The notes beneath the pieces were generated by a model. The model was not told the DNA's origin, did no database searches, and was given only the letters and a program-made list of their open reading frames with translations. From contig JAQCGN010000006.1 in assembly GCA_027730605.1 (NCBI GenBank), forward strand, positions 1-35,680: 35,680 bases of DNA. The letters are read 5' to 3'. This document shows positions 22,120 to 31,639 of this stretch, one piece after another. Position 1 is the stretch's first letter, and each line of letters begins with the position of its first letter. The DNA is from Actinomycetota bacterium (lineage in GTDB: Bacteria > Actinomycetota > Actinomycetes > S36-B12 > UBA5976). Made by a program: the position numbers and the translations under genes.

Positions 22120-22739
22120 ATTTAACAAAAGACAAGGGCGATGCAGACCCAGTCTTAATTCAATTTCTCAATTCTAAGCAGTCAACCAGAGAACAAGTGT
22201 TCAATTATCTGACCACTTGCCGCTTAATAGGTGCGATAGTAGCCGAAAAAAAAGACGAAGTAGAAATGATGCAAGCACTTTTTAAATCAAATGATGGCAG
22301 AGTCGCCATGCCTGTTTTCACCAGTTTGCATCAGTTATCTATTTGGAATAAGGATGCTCGAGCTTTACCCAAGAAAATGACAGATTTTGTAAAATCTGCA
22401 CTTGAACAGAATATTGACGCGGTCATTATCGATATTTCTGCTACACACCGGTATGTAATTGAACAGCATGAGTTCTTTTTGTTGTTGCAAGATGAATTCT
22501 CACTAGTTCATCAGAATGAGAAAGTGATAGAGGCAATACAAAGTATTTGCAAAATCTATCCACAAATCAAAGATGTAATCATTGAGCAAGGGCAAGACTG
22601 TGACCTAAAAATAACCCTTCAAGCACAACAGATGAAACCAGAAGTAGTCGTGGAAATAGCAAACTTAATCAGCAACCACGAGGTAATCAGACAAAAAGCC
22701 CCCCGAGGTGCTGATTTATTTCTCAGTCCTGCGCTCTGA
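22107..22739 (+). CDS. SseB-like N-terminal domain protein (TTG start, overlaps hisG by 13 nt)
   Basis: VAMPVFTSLHQLSIWNKDARALP resembles SseB-type DGR.xxPvFTsxxxLxxW...ARP; position between hisG and infC is typical of actinobacteria. Confidence 0.65.
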   Translation: MSSLDLTKDKGDADPVLIQFLNSKQSTREQVFNYLTTCRLIGAIVAEKKDEVEMMQALFKSNDGRVAMPVFTSLHQLSIWNKDARALPKKMTDFVKSALEQNIDAVIIDISATHRYVIEQHEFFLLLQDEFSLVHQNEKVIEAIQSICKIYPQIKDVIIEQGQDCDLKITLQAQQMKPEVVVEIANLISNHEVIRQKAPRGADLFLSPAL

Positions 22740-22925
22740 TAATCTGTGAAATAACCAATCGCCAACCGGCGAAGCACAAGCGGAGACATCTCCCACCTGC
22801 TAGATCGCTTGAAAGATCTTTCGGGTAAGAAGACGATAGTGATTGTTAGAAAAACTAGAGTCGCAGTTCTTTAGCGTGTGCCACTTTAAATATTTAAAGT
22901 GGGGACAGCAAACAAAGGAGTAGGT
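22740..22925 (+). promoter_or_regulatory. Candidate structured 5' leader of infC-rpmI-rplT
   Basis: 186-nt non-coding gap in an otherwise compact region with several self-complementary segments: CGCCAACCGGCG (22760-22771), GGAGACATCTCC (22782-22793), GAAAGATCTTTC (22811-22822), CCACTTTAAATATTTAAAGTGG (22881-22902). Confidence 0.6.
22881..22902. repeat. 22-bp perfect palindrome CCACTTTAAATATTTAAAGTGG
   Basis: Direct reading: 11-nt arms CCACTTTAAAT / ATTTAAAGTGG are exact reverse complements. Confidence 0.9.
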
Positions 22926-23510
22926 ATCAGCGTAGAACCACGGATCAATGATCGGATCCGCGTACCTGAAGTGCGCTTAGTTGGACCAAACGGAGAACAA
23001 ATTGGTGTTACTCGAATTGAAGATGCAATTCGAATGGCAATGGAAAATGATTTGGATCTTGTAGAAGTAGCACCAGAAGCTAGGCCACCAGTGGCAAAGA
23101 TTATGGACTACGGAAAGTTCAAATATCAAGAAGCACTAAAGGCTCGCGAAAACAGACGCAGTCAGGTTAATGCGGTTGTTAAAGAAATGAAACTTCGTCC
23201 GAGAATTGAAAGTCACGACTACGACACCAAGAAGAATCATATAGAAAGATTTCTTTTAGGTGGCGACAAAGTCAAAGTGACAATCATGTTTCGTGGTCGT
23301 GAACAATCTCGTCCAGAAATGGGATACAAATTGCTGGCTCGTTTAGCAGAAGACCTCGCTGAAGTAAGCATTGTCGAATTTGCCCCCAAACAAGATGGTC
23401 GAAACATGGTCATGGTTTTAGCGCCTAACAGAAGAAAATCTGATGCAGTCCGAGCCAAGCAAGTGGCAAAAGACAAATCAGATAAAAAACTTGATACTGA
23501 AAAACTTTAG
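22926..23510 (+). CDS. infC: Translation initiation factor IF-3, proposed AUC start codon (ORF track start GTG 22899 disfavoured)
   Basis: [35 protein letters not shown] at 22915-22920 is followed by 5 nt then ATC; GTG 22899 lies inside the palindrome with no upstream SD. Confidence 0.8.
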   Translation: MSVEPRINDRIRVPEVRLVGPNGEQIGVTRIEDAIRMAMENDLDLVEVAPEARPPVAKIMDYGKFKYQEALKARENRRSQVNAVVKEMKLRPRIESHDYDTKKNHIERFLLGGDKVKVTIMFRGREQSRPEMGYKLLARLAEDLAEVSIVEFAPKQDGRNMVMVLAPNRRKSDAVRAKQVAKDKSDKKLDTEKL

Positions 23511-23525
23511 GGAATAGGAATAGTT

Positions 23526-23723
23526 ATGCCGAAGATGAAAACACACAGTGGCGCTAAAAAGCGTTTCAAAAGAACTGGTACAGGAAAGATCACCCATGAA
23601 AGAGCTGGTCGAAGACACTTACTTGAGTCAAAATCAAGTAAAAGAACAAGACGTTTAGCTAACGAGCAACAGTTGGCACCCGGAGATAGCAAAAAAGCAG
23701 AACGCATGTTGGGTTTGCGTTAA
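23526..23723 (+). CDS. rpmI: 50S ribosomal protein L35
   Basis: [22 protein letters not shown]. Confidence 0.97.
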   Translation: MPKMKTHSGAKKRFKRTGTGKITHERAGRRHLLESKSSKRTRRLANEQQLAPGDSKKAERMLGLR

Positions 23724-23750
23724 AAACTTTAATAAGAAAGGAAGAGAAAA

Positions 23751-24116
23751 ATGGCACGTGTAAAAAGAGCTGTTAACGCGCATAAGAAACGTCGCGTCGT
23801 TATGGAAGAGGCGAAAGGTTACAGAGGTCAGCGTTCTCGTCTGTACCGAAAAGCTAAAGAACAAATCCTTCATTCACGCGTTTATTCTTTCAATGACCGT
23901 CGTGAGAAAAAAGGTGACTTTAGACGACTTTGGATTACAAGAATCAATGCAGCAGTTAGAGACAACGGATTGACTTACAATCGATTCATCCAAGGTTTAA
24001 ACGTTGCCGGAATAGAAGTTGATCGTCGCATGTTAAGTGAGATGGCAACCAATGATCCTCAGGCTTTCAAAGCAATAGTTGATGTAGCACGCTCCGCAAT
24101 TGTCAAAGCGTCCTAA
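23751..24116 (+). CDS. rplT: 50S ribosomal protein L20
   Basis: [38 protein letters not shown]. Confidence 0.98.
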   Translation: MARVKRAVNAHKKRRVVMEEAKGYRGQRSRLYRKAKEQILHSRVYSFNDRREKKGDFRRLWITRINAAVRDNGLTYNRFIQGLNVAGIEVDRRMLSEMATNDPQAFKAIVDVARSAIVKAS

Positions 24117-24930
24117 CAACGAAAATTCTTTGTCGGCCGAATCAAGTGCCTTAACGATTCGGTCGACAAAAGTGTCAAATGCTTTAGAGCTTTTAAATAA
24201 ACGAGATCGCGAATTAAGTTCAGAGTTCCTAGTTGAGGGAGCTCATGGCGTAGAAGAAGTTATCGCCGCTAATTTGGCTACGCAAATTTTTGTCACTAAG
24301 GAATTCGCACTCGCAAATAATGTTTTGATGAGTAAAGCTGCAAATGCTAGAATTTCTATTTTTGAAACTGACCCAATTGCAATTGAAAAACTAAGTGAAA
24401 CCTTAAGTCCACAAGGAATTGTGGCAGTAGCAGCATATGTTGCAAAGGATCTAGAAAAAGAAGATTTATTGAATGCTAATTTTGTAGTTGTTTTATCCAA
24501 TGTGAGAGAACCAGGAAACGCTGGATCTATCATCAGAGTTGCCGATGCTGCAGGAGCAGATCTTGTAATTTTTGCAGGAACTTGTGTTGATCCCCACAAT
24601 GGCAAAGTAGTGCGGTCAAGTGCGGGAAGCATTTTTAATGTCAAAGTAAGACAAGCAGATGATGTTGCTGAAACTCTTCGCGCCTTAACCCAAACAAATC
24701 ACAATATTTATATCGCCGATGGAAATGCGCAGATGTCTTGGAGTGATATTGACTTGAAAAATCCAGTTGCCTGGGTGTTAGGAAATGAAGCTTGGGGTGT
24801 GTCAAACGAGGATGCACCCGTTGGGCAAAGGGTTGCCATCCCAATTTATGGCAAGGCTGAATCACTCAATGTCGCCACAGCAGCAGCTTTGTGTCTGTAT
24901 GAGACCGCAAAAAGTCGTGCTGGCAATTAG
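24100..24930 (+). CDS. SpoU/TrmH-family 2'-O-ribose RNA methyltransferase (TTG start, 17-nt overlap with rplT)
   Basis: [66 protein letters not shown] (SPOUT motifs 1-3). Confidence 0.93.
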   Translation: MSKRPNNENSLSAESSALTIRSTKVSNALELLNKRDRELSSEFLVEGAHGVEEVIAANLATQIFVTKEFALANNVLMSKAANARISIFETDPIAIEKLSETLSPQGIVAVAAYVAKDLEKEDLLNANFVVVLSNVREPGNAGSIIRVADAAGADLVIFAGTCVDPHNGKVVRSSAGSIFNVKVRQADDVAETLRALTQTNHNIYIADGNAQMSWSDIDLKNPVAWVLGNEAWGVSNEDAPVGQRVAIPIYGKAESLNVATAAALCLYETAKSRAGN

Positions 24931-24994
24931 AATAAAAAAGACTTAACTGCAAGAAAGCAAACAAGTTTTTCACTTTGAGGAGTTTGGATAAGAA

Positions 24995-26092
24995 ATGTCG
25001 GATATAAATTCCACTGCTCTTAGCCATGAATCTATTGCCACTGCACTAGCCAAAGCGCTGTCGGAGATTGAATCAGCAAAAAATCTTGATGAATTAAAGA
25101 CAGTTCGAATAAATCATGCTGGAGATAAATCCGAAATTGCACTCGCTAATAGAACAATAGGAAGTTTGCAGGGGGCCGAAAAGGCAGAAGTTGGAAAAAG
25201 AATTGGTGAGGCCCGAAATCAAATAAGAATTGCACTTGATCAAAGAACTGATGAACTTCAAAGTGAACGCGAAGAAAGCATTCTGATTGAGGAAAAAGTT
25301 GATGTTACTCAAGTCCTTGCTAGTGGTAGAAGGAACTCACAAGCAGTAGGAGCAAGACATCCTTTAACAACAATTGCCGAACATATCTCTGATGTCTTTA
25401 TAGCAATGGGATACGAAGTTGCGGAAGGTCCAGAAGCTGAAGCTGAATGGTTTAATTTTGACGCTTTAAATATTTCTGAAGATCATCCTTCTAGAAGTTC
25501 AACTGACACATTTTACTTAGAATCACTTGATTCTGGTGTGGTTTTAAGAACCCAAACTTCACCTGTGCAAATGAGAGCCATGCTGGAAAGCAAACCACCA
25601 ATTTATGTTATTGCACCAGGAAAAGTTTTCAGAACAGATGAGTTAGATGCAACTCACACACCCGTATTTCATCAAGTTGAAGGACTAGCCGTTGACAAAA
25701 ACTTAACGATGTCAGACTTGAAAGGGACTCTTGATCATTTTGCTAAATCAATGTTTGGTCCTGGTATTGAAACAAGATTTAGGCCGTCATTTTTTCCATT
25801 TACTGAACCCAGCGCAGAACTAGATTTAAAGTGTTTTGTTTGCAAGGGTAAATCAAATAAAAAGAATAATTGCAAAACTTGTCGGAATGAAGGTTGGATT
25901 GAATGGGGCGGTTGTGGAATGGTCAACCCTAATGTTTTAGAAACAGCTGGCATAGATTCAACTAAATTCTCAGGTTTTGCTTTTGGAATTGGTTTAGAAA
26001 GAACTCTGATGTTTAGATATGGAATTACCGATATGCATGATTTAGTTGAGGCCGACATTCGCTTCACTTCAAGATTTGGTTTAGGCATATAG
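24995..26092 (+). CDS. pheS: Phenylalanyl-tRNA synthetase alpha subunit
   Basis: GRRNSQAVGARHPLT, FRTDELDATHTPVFHQVEGL, SFFPFTEPSAELDLKC. Confidence 0.97.
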   Translation: MSDINSTALSHESIATALAKALSEIESAKNLDELKTVRINHAGDKSEIALANRTIGSLQGAEKAEVGKRIGEARNQIRIALDQRTDELQSEREESILIEEKVDVTQVLASGRRNSQAVGARHPLTTIAEHISDVFIAMGYEVAEGPEAEAEWFNFDALNISEDHPSRSSTDTFYLESLDSGVVLRTQTSPVQMRAMLESKPPIYVIAPGKVFRTDELDATHTPVFHQVEGLAVDKNLTMSDLKGTLDHFAKSMFGPGIETRFRPSFFPFTEPSAELDLKCFVCKGKSNKKNNCKTCRNEGWIEWGGCGMVNPNVLETAGIDSTKFSGFAFGIGLERTLMFRYGITDMHDLVEADIRFTSRFGLGI

Positions 26093-28549
26093 ATGAAACT
26101 TCCTATCTCCTGGATTAGTCAATTCGTGAAGTTTCCTAAAAATACAAAAACAAAGATAATAGTTGATCATTTAGTCAAACTTGGTTATGAAGTTGAGGCA
26201 GTAGAGACTTTTGGTGATGTTTCAGGTTCAATTGTGGTCGGTAGAGTTGAAAAAATCGAAACGCTTACTGAATTTAAGAAATCGATACGCTATTGCAAGG
26301 TGAATATTGGGAAAAAAGTAAATGGAATAATTTGTGGGGCAACTAATTTTAAAGAGGGAGACCTTGTAGTTGTGGCACTACCAGGCTGTGTTCTTCCTGG
26401 TGATTTTAAGATTTCCGAGCGAGAGACTTACGGCAAGATTTCCCAAGGAATGATTTGCTCAGCAAAAGAATTAGGCTTTAGTGATAATCACGAGGGAATT
26501 ATAGTTTTACCCAAAAACTTAAAAATTGGATCAAGTGCCAAAGAATTGCTGGGCTTAGGCGAAACGGTTTTGGACATCGCTGTTCTTCCAGATCGAGGTT
26601 ACGCGATGAGCATCAGGGGAATAGGTCGAGAGCTAGCACTTTCCATGGGTGTCAAATTCATTGATCCAGCATCACAAAAAATACCAAAAGTTAAAAAGTC
26701 CACCAAGTTGAAAACCAAAATAAAGACAAAAAATGCGTCCAAAATTGCTTTAGTGACCTTGTCAAATTTTGATTCTCAATCACCAACACCACTATTTATG
26801 CAAGCCAGGTTGGCACAAGCTGGTATGAGACCAATATCTCTTCCAGTAGATATAACAAACTATTTAATGCTAGAGATTGGTCAGCCTTTACATGCTTTTG
26901 ATGCAGATAAAATAAATGGTGCCATTCAAATAAGAAATGCTACCAACGGCGAATTATTAGAGACACTTGATCACGTGAAGCGAAAGCTAGTATCCGATGA
27001 TTTAGTTATTGCTGATTCAAAAAAAGCCTTATCAGTGGCAGGCATAATGGGTGGCTTGGAAAGTGAGATCTCAAAAACAACAAAAAATATTGTTATAGAG
27101 TCAGCAATCTTTAATAGAGCTTCAATTAGTAAAACTTCTCGTAGCCACAAATTACCCAGTGAGGCTAGTAAAAGATTTGAACGTGGGACCGATCCAGAAA
27201 TGAATGAAATTGCGGCAATTCTTGCAGCACAATATCTTTCCAAGTACGGCCAGGCAAAGATAACTGGTATTGCTCTAGACAAAAAACCTATTAAGCGACA
27301 TAAAATTTCTTTTAATAAATCAGAATTTAAAAGATTGATTGGCTTTGAGATAGACACAAAAAAAATTAAAAGTATTTTCGCAAATTTGGGTATAAGGATT
27401 TCCCAGAATGGTAAAAATTGGAACGTTACACCTCCATCATGGAGAAACGATTTAACAAATCAAGCAGATCTAGTTGAAGAATTAATTAGAATATGGGGTT
27501 ATCACAAGATTCCAAGTAGACTCCCACAGACAAAAATCGGTTTAGGTTTATCCGCTTCCCAAAAAGCTTTTAAAGCGTTATCAATCAAAATGGCTTCTTT
27601 AGGATCCAATGAAGTTTATAACTATCCGTTTCTTTCAGGTAAACAAATCGGTGATTTGGGTATTAAAAACTCAGATGAACGACACAAACTTGTTCAACTA
27701 GCAAATCCTTTATCTGAGGATCAGCCGTTCTTAAGAACCACGTTGTTACCAGGTTTGTTTGATGCGGCTTTAAGAAATATTTCTCGAGGACAAGATGACC
27801 TTTCGTTATTTGAAATGGGAAGTATTTATATAAAGAAATCAAACACTGCAAAGAAGAGCACCCCCTCATTGCTTGCCCGTCCGACTTTAAAAGAGATTCA
27901 AAAATTAGATGACTTGCTGCCCAAACAACCAAAATTAATGTCTGCAATTTTTATTGGTAAGCAAATTCAACCAGGATGGTGGAATTATGACATTGATTAT
28001 CAATGGAGTCATCCCATTGAATATGTCAAGGAATTATGTTTTGACCTGGGACTAAATATTGATATTAGGAATACAAATCATGCTCCATTTCATCCTGGGC
28101 GTTGTGCTGAAATAGGTGTCAACAACAAAGTAATAGGCCATGCTGGCCAAATAACTCCAAGTGTCGTCGAAAAATATGATTTGCCAAGAATGGTTTTTGC
28201 CTTTGAGATAAATGTAGACATTTTGATTGCCTCTTTGGGTAACAAAATTGCTCCCGTTTTTTCATCAATGCCCGTTGTAAAAGAAGACTTAGCATTTGTT
28301 TTTGAAAGTGAAATTCAATCTTTTGCAGTAATTAAGACAATCCAAGAATCTGCCGGATCACTTTTAGAAGAAGTTCGTCTGTTTGATGTTTACCAAGGGG
28401 CAAACTTAGGAGAGGGTAAAAAGTCATTGGCATTTAATCTGAGATTTCGAGCCCCAAATCGAACCCTCGAGACTGAGGAAATATCAAGTATGAGAAGCAA
28501 AGTGATCCAAGCTGTGGCGAAGTCCCATGGAGGAGTCCTCCGAGCATAG
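26093..28549 (+). CDS. pheT: Phenylalanyl-tRNA synthetase beta subunit
   Basis: MKLPISWISQFV, tRNA-binding N-terminal domain, WGYHKIPSRLP, C-terminal anticodon-binding domain; 818 aa. Confidence 0.97.
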   Translation: MKLPISWISQFVKFPKNTKTKIIVDHLVKLGYEVEAVETFGDVSGSIVVGRVEKIETLTEFKKSIRYCKVNIGKKVNGIICGATNFKEGDLVVVALPGCVLPGDFKISERETYGKISQGMICSAKELGFSDNHEGIIVLPKNLKIGSSAKELLGLGETVLDIAVLPDRGYAMSIRGIGRELALSMGVKFIDPASQKIPKVKKSTKLKTKIKTKNASKIALVTLSNFDSQSPTPLFMQARLAQAGMRPISLPVDITNYLMLEIGQPLHAFDADKINGAIQIRNATNGELLETLDHVKRKLVSDDLVIADSKKALSVAGIMGGLESEISKTTKNIVIESAIFNRASISKTSRSHKLPSEASKRFERGTDPEMNEIAAILAAQYLSKYGQAKITGIALDKKPIKRHKISFNKSEFKRLIGFEIDTKKIKSIFANLGIRISQNGKNWNVTPPSWRNDLTNQADLVEELIRIWGYHKIPSRLPQTKIGLGLSASQKAFKALSIKMASLGSNEVYNYPFLSGKQIGDLGIKNSDERHKLVQLANPLSEDQPFLRTTLLPGLFDAALRNISRGQDDLSLFEMGSIYIKKSNTAKKSTPSLLARPTLKEIQKLDDLLPKQPKLMSAIFIGKQIQPGWWNYDIDYQWSHPIEYVKELCFDLGLNIDIRNTNHAPFHPGRCAEIGVNNKVIGHAGQITPSVVEKYDLPRMVFAFEINVDILIASLGNKIAPVFSSMPVVKEDLAFVFESEIQSFAVIKTIQESAGSLLEEVRLFDVYQGANLGEGKKSLAFNLRFRAPNRTLETEEISSMRSKVIQAVAKSHGGVLRA

Positions 28550-28551
28550 AT

Positions 28552-28571
28552 TTATGCGCATATGCGTATAA
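28552..28571. promoter_or_regulatory. Candidate ArgR operator (ARG box): TTATGCGCATATGCGTATAA, 20-bp palindrome with one mismatch
   Basis: 9 of 10 base pairs symmetric about 28561/28562; immediately upstream of argC; argR is in the same cluster. Confidence 0.55.
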
Positions 28572-28572
28572 T
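28567..28572 (+). promoter_or_regulatory. Perfect -10 hexamer TATAAT for argC, consistent with a leaderless transcript
   Basis: TATAAT, 6 nt, then ATG at 28579; no SD between. Confidence 0.55.
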
Positions 28573-28578
28573 GTGTCT

Positions 28579-29592
28579 ATGGACATAGTTGTCATTGGGG
28601 CTTCCGGTTATGCCGGAGGTCAACTCTTGCGCCTTATTGCTCAGCATCCCAAAGTGAAATTGAAATCTGCCATTGCCCACTCCAAGGCCAATGTTTCAAT
28701 TGCTCAAGAACATGGATTTTTAACTGGTATTTATGATTCTAAGTTTGAAGAATTTGATGCACAAAAAATTAGCAAAGAAGATTTTGTTTTCATGGCATTG
28801 CCTCATGGTGAGTCAGCAGCACTAGCCTCACAGCTTGACGCTGGCACAAAAGTAGTTGATCTGGGTGCTGACTTTAGATTAAGTGATTCATCTCAGTGGA
28901 AGAAATACTACGGTGGAAACCACGCAGGTCAATGGACCTATGGATTGCCTGAGATAAAACCTAATAGAAAACTGATAAGTGATTCTAAAAGAGTTGCTAA
29001 TCCAGGTTGCTATGCAACAGCAATATCCTTGGCTTTTGCACCTTTAATAACACATAAATTAATTGATTTGGACTTTTTAACAGTTGTAGCAGCTAGTGGT
29101 ACCACTGGGGCCGGTAAAAAACCAACACAGAATTTATTAGCCAGTGAGGTAATAAATTCACTCGTTAATTATAAAACCGGTGGCGTTCACCAACATATTC
29201 CTGAAATTGAACAAACGTTGAATCAAGTATCAAACGATAAGATTACTATTTCTTTTAATCCGATTCTTGCTCCCATGCCCAGAGGCATATTAGCAAACTG
29301 CATCAGTAAGTTGAAAAAATCGATGAATGAAGATGAGATTAATGGCATATTTAGTGATTATTATAAAGATGAATCATTTGTGAAAATCATTAAAGAAAAT
29401 TCAGTTTCTACAACTTCCGTAACTGATACCAATAATTGTCATCTGCAACTTAAAATTGACCAAAATACAAATCAAATAACAGTAATTAGTGTTATAGATA
29501 ATTTGATCAAAGGGGCTAGTGGTCAGGCCATTCAAAATATGAATCTGATGTGTGGATGGCAAGAAAATCTTGGACTGAGTGTGAATTTATGA
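28579..29592 (+). CDS. argC: N-acetyl-gamma-glutamyl-phosphate reductase
   Basis: VVIGASGYAGGQLLRLIAQHP, VANPGCYATA, HQHIPEIEQ; ATG 28579 preferred over GTG 28573. Confidence 0.95.
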   Translation: MDIVVIGASGYAGGQLLRLIAQHPKVKLKSAIAHSKANVSIAQEHGFLTGIYDSKFEEFDAQKISKEDFVFMALPHGESAALASQLDAGTKVVDLGADFRLSDSSQWKKYYGGNHAGQWTYGLPEIKPNRKLISDSKRVANPGCYATAISLAFAPLITHKLIDLDFLTVVAASGTTGAGKKPTQNLLASEVINSLVNYKTGGVHQHIPEIEQTLNQVSNDKITISFNPILAPMPRGILANCISKLKKSMNEDEINGIFSDYYKDESFVKIIKENSVSTTSVTDTNNCHLQLKIDQNTNQITVISVIDNLIKGASGQAIQNMNLMCGWQENLGLSVNL

Positions 29593-30740
29593 GTGTGACA
29601 TTTCCAAAAGGATTCACTGCAAGTGGTGTTGCTGCTGGTCTTAAAAAGACTGAAAAAAAAGATGTAGCAGTAGTTGTAAACGAAGGTCCAAATTTCGATG
29701 CTGCAGCAGTCTTTACAAAAAACAAAGTTAAAGCCGCACCTGTTATATGGACCCAACAAGTGATAAAAAATAGAAAACTAAAGGCAATATTGCTCAACAG
29801 TGGGGGAGCAAATGCCTGTACTGGACAAGAAGGATTTGCAGATACCCACAAATCCGCTGAACATATGGCGCAAAAACTTTCAATCGGCGCAGTTGAAATA
29901 GGCGTTTGCTCAACTGGAATAATTGGCAATCGACTTGATATGCCAAATTTAATTAGTGGCATTAATAAGGCAATTGAATCTTTGAATCAAGATGGCGGCA
30001 ATGATGCAGCTGAAGCAATTTTAACAACGGATTCGTACGCCAAACAAAGTATTTTTGAGATCAATGGCTGGCGTATAGGTTCAATGATTAAAGGTGCGGG
30101 GATGTTAGCCCCCGATATGGCTACCATGTTGTGTGTAATAACAACCGATGCAGACTTATCAGATATTGACCTTGATTCCGCTTTAAAACACGTTACAGAT
30201 AAAACTCTTAATAGGATTGATTCGGATGGTTGCACTTCCACTAACGACACAGTAATTTTAATGGCATCAGGTGCATCAAAGATAAAACCATCAATAAAAG
30301 ATTTTCAACACGCTCTTATGGTTGTGATGTCAGATTTAAGTTTGCAATTGATAAATGATGCTGAAGGCGCATCAAAAGTAATCAAAATAGAAGTTATAAA
30401 CACTGTTTCAGAAAATGATGCAGTAAATGTGGGTCGATCAATCGCTAGAAACAATTTGCTCAAATGTGCAATGTTTGGCGAGGATCCAAACTGGGGAAGA
30501 ATATTGGCTGCTATTGGTAATTCCGAAGCACATCTTGATTCCAATTTAATTGATGTAAAACTAAATTCGGTTTTAGTTTGCAAAAATGGGTCATCTTTAA
30601 GTAAAGAAATTTTGGTTGATCTATCTAAGCGTGAAATTGACATATTGGTAGATCTTCACATGGGTGATGAATCTGCGGTTATTTACACCAATGATTTATC
30701 AAATCAGTACGTACATGAAAATTCGGCTTACTCAACATGA
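29589..30740 (+). CDS. argJ: Glutamate N-acetyltransferase / amino-acid N-acetyltransferase
   Basis: GFTASGVAAGLKK, MIKGAGMLAPDMATML autoprocessing site, GEDPNWGRILAAIG; ATG 29589 overlaps argC stop (ORF track start 29550 lies inside argC). Confidence 0.96.
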   Translation: MSVTFPKGFTASGVAAGLKKTEKKDVAVVVNEGPNFDAAAVFTKNKVKAAPVIWTQQVIKNRKLKAILLNSGGANACTGQEGFADTHKSAEHMAQKLSIGAVEIGVCSTGIIGNRLDMPNLISGINKAIESLNQDGGNDAAEAILTTDSYAKQSIFEINGWRIGSMIKGAGMLAPDMATMLCVITTDADLSDIDLDSALKHVTDKTLNRIDSDGCTSTNDTVILMASGASKIKPSIKDFQHALMVVMSDLSLQLINDAEGASKVIKIEVINTVSENDAVNVGRSIARNNLLKCAMFGEDPNWGRILAAIGNSEAHLDSNLIDVKLNSVLVCKNGSSLSKEILVDLSKREIDILVDLHMGDESAVIYTNDLSNQYVHENSAYST

Positions 30741-31639
30741 AAACAAATAACATCAGGCAAGAAGATGCCTTGAAAAAAGCTGCTGTCCTTGCAGAAGCAT
30801 TGCCTTGGTTGCTGAGATTTCAAGAGACAATCGTGGTAATCAAGTTTGGGGGTCACGCTATGACTAGCCCAGAGTTGACAAAACAATTCGCACAAGACGT
30901 TGTATTTTTAAAATTGGCAGGATTAAAACCAATTGTTGTCCACGGCGGTGGACCACAAATCACAAAAGCCTTAGATAAAGCTGGAATCAAATCTGAATTC
31001 AAGTCAGGTTTCAGAGTAACCACTAAAGAGTCTGTATTGATTGTACGAGAGGTTTTAGTAAATGAGATTCAAAATGATTTAGTGCAAATGATAAATTCAA
31101 ACTCAAAACTTGCTGTTGGTATGAGTGGTGATTCCAAATCCTTAATACAGGTCGAAAAGATGATAATTCAGGAAAAGGGGGAATCAGTTGACATAGGATT
31201 TGTAGGAAATGTCAAAAAAATTGATGTAAAACAAATCATTGATGTTATTGATTCAGGACAAATTCCAGTTATCTCCACAGTTGGTGTTGATAATGATCAA
31301 AACATCTATAATGTGAATGCAGATATTGCAGCCTCAGCAATAGCAAAATCGATAAAGGCTCATAAGTTTGTTGTTTTAACAGATGTAGCAGGACTAATGG
31401 AAAATTATCCAGATGAAACAACGTTAATTCCAACAATTGATATTGACCAACTCAAAAGACTTATTCCTAATTTGGACGAGGGAATGAAACCTAAAATGAT
31501 GGCGTGTTTAGAAGCAGTTGAATCAGGAGTTACCAGAGCCCACGTCATAGACGGGCGTTTACCTCATGCCGTCTTAGTTGAAGTATTCACAAACGCAGGA
31601 ACTGGAACGATGATAATCGAGAGCATGGACAAAGAATGA
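30737..31639 (+). CDS. argB: Acetylglutamate kinase
   Basis: IKFGGHAM, VVHGGGPQI, NVNADIAASAIA, VLTDVAGL. Confidence 0.97.
   Translation: MKTNNIRQEDALKKAAVLAEALPWLLRFQETIVVIKFGGHAMTSPELTKQFAQDVVFLKLAGLKPIVVHGGGPQITKALDKAGIKSEFKSGFRVTTKESVLIVREVLVNEIQNDLVQMINSNSKLAVGMSGDSKSLIQVEKMIIQEKGESVDIGFVGNVKKIDVKQIIDVIDSGQIPVISTVGVDNDQNIYNVNADIAASAIAKSIKAHKFVVLTDVAGLMENYPDETTLIPTIDIDQLKRLIPNLDEGMKPKMMACLEAVESGVTRAHVIDGRLPHAVLVEVFTNAGTGTMIIESMDKE

Noticed and set aside
24243-24644. 133-aa antisense ORF in the SpoU methyltransferase
   Set aside because: Antisense to clearly coding sequence with SPOUT motifs; low-complexity composition typical of shadow ORFs
24931-24994. T-box or other attenuator upstream of pheS
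   Set aside because: Only 64 nt, no T-box signature or terminator stem visible
25828-25914. Zinc-ribbon-like cysteines in PheS (CFVCKGKSNKKNNCKTCRNEGWIEWGGCGMV)
   Set aside because: A comparable cysteine insertion is common in bacterial PheS, so not novel
28529-28541. GGAGGAGTCCTCC near-palindrome at the 3' end of pheT, possible terminator
   Set aside because: Encodes the PheT C-terminus (HGGVLRA), no U-run, one-base loop; likely coincidental
29516-29962. 148-aa antisense ORF across argC/argJ
   Set aside because: Spans the junction of two well-supported genes; no motif
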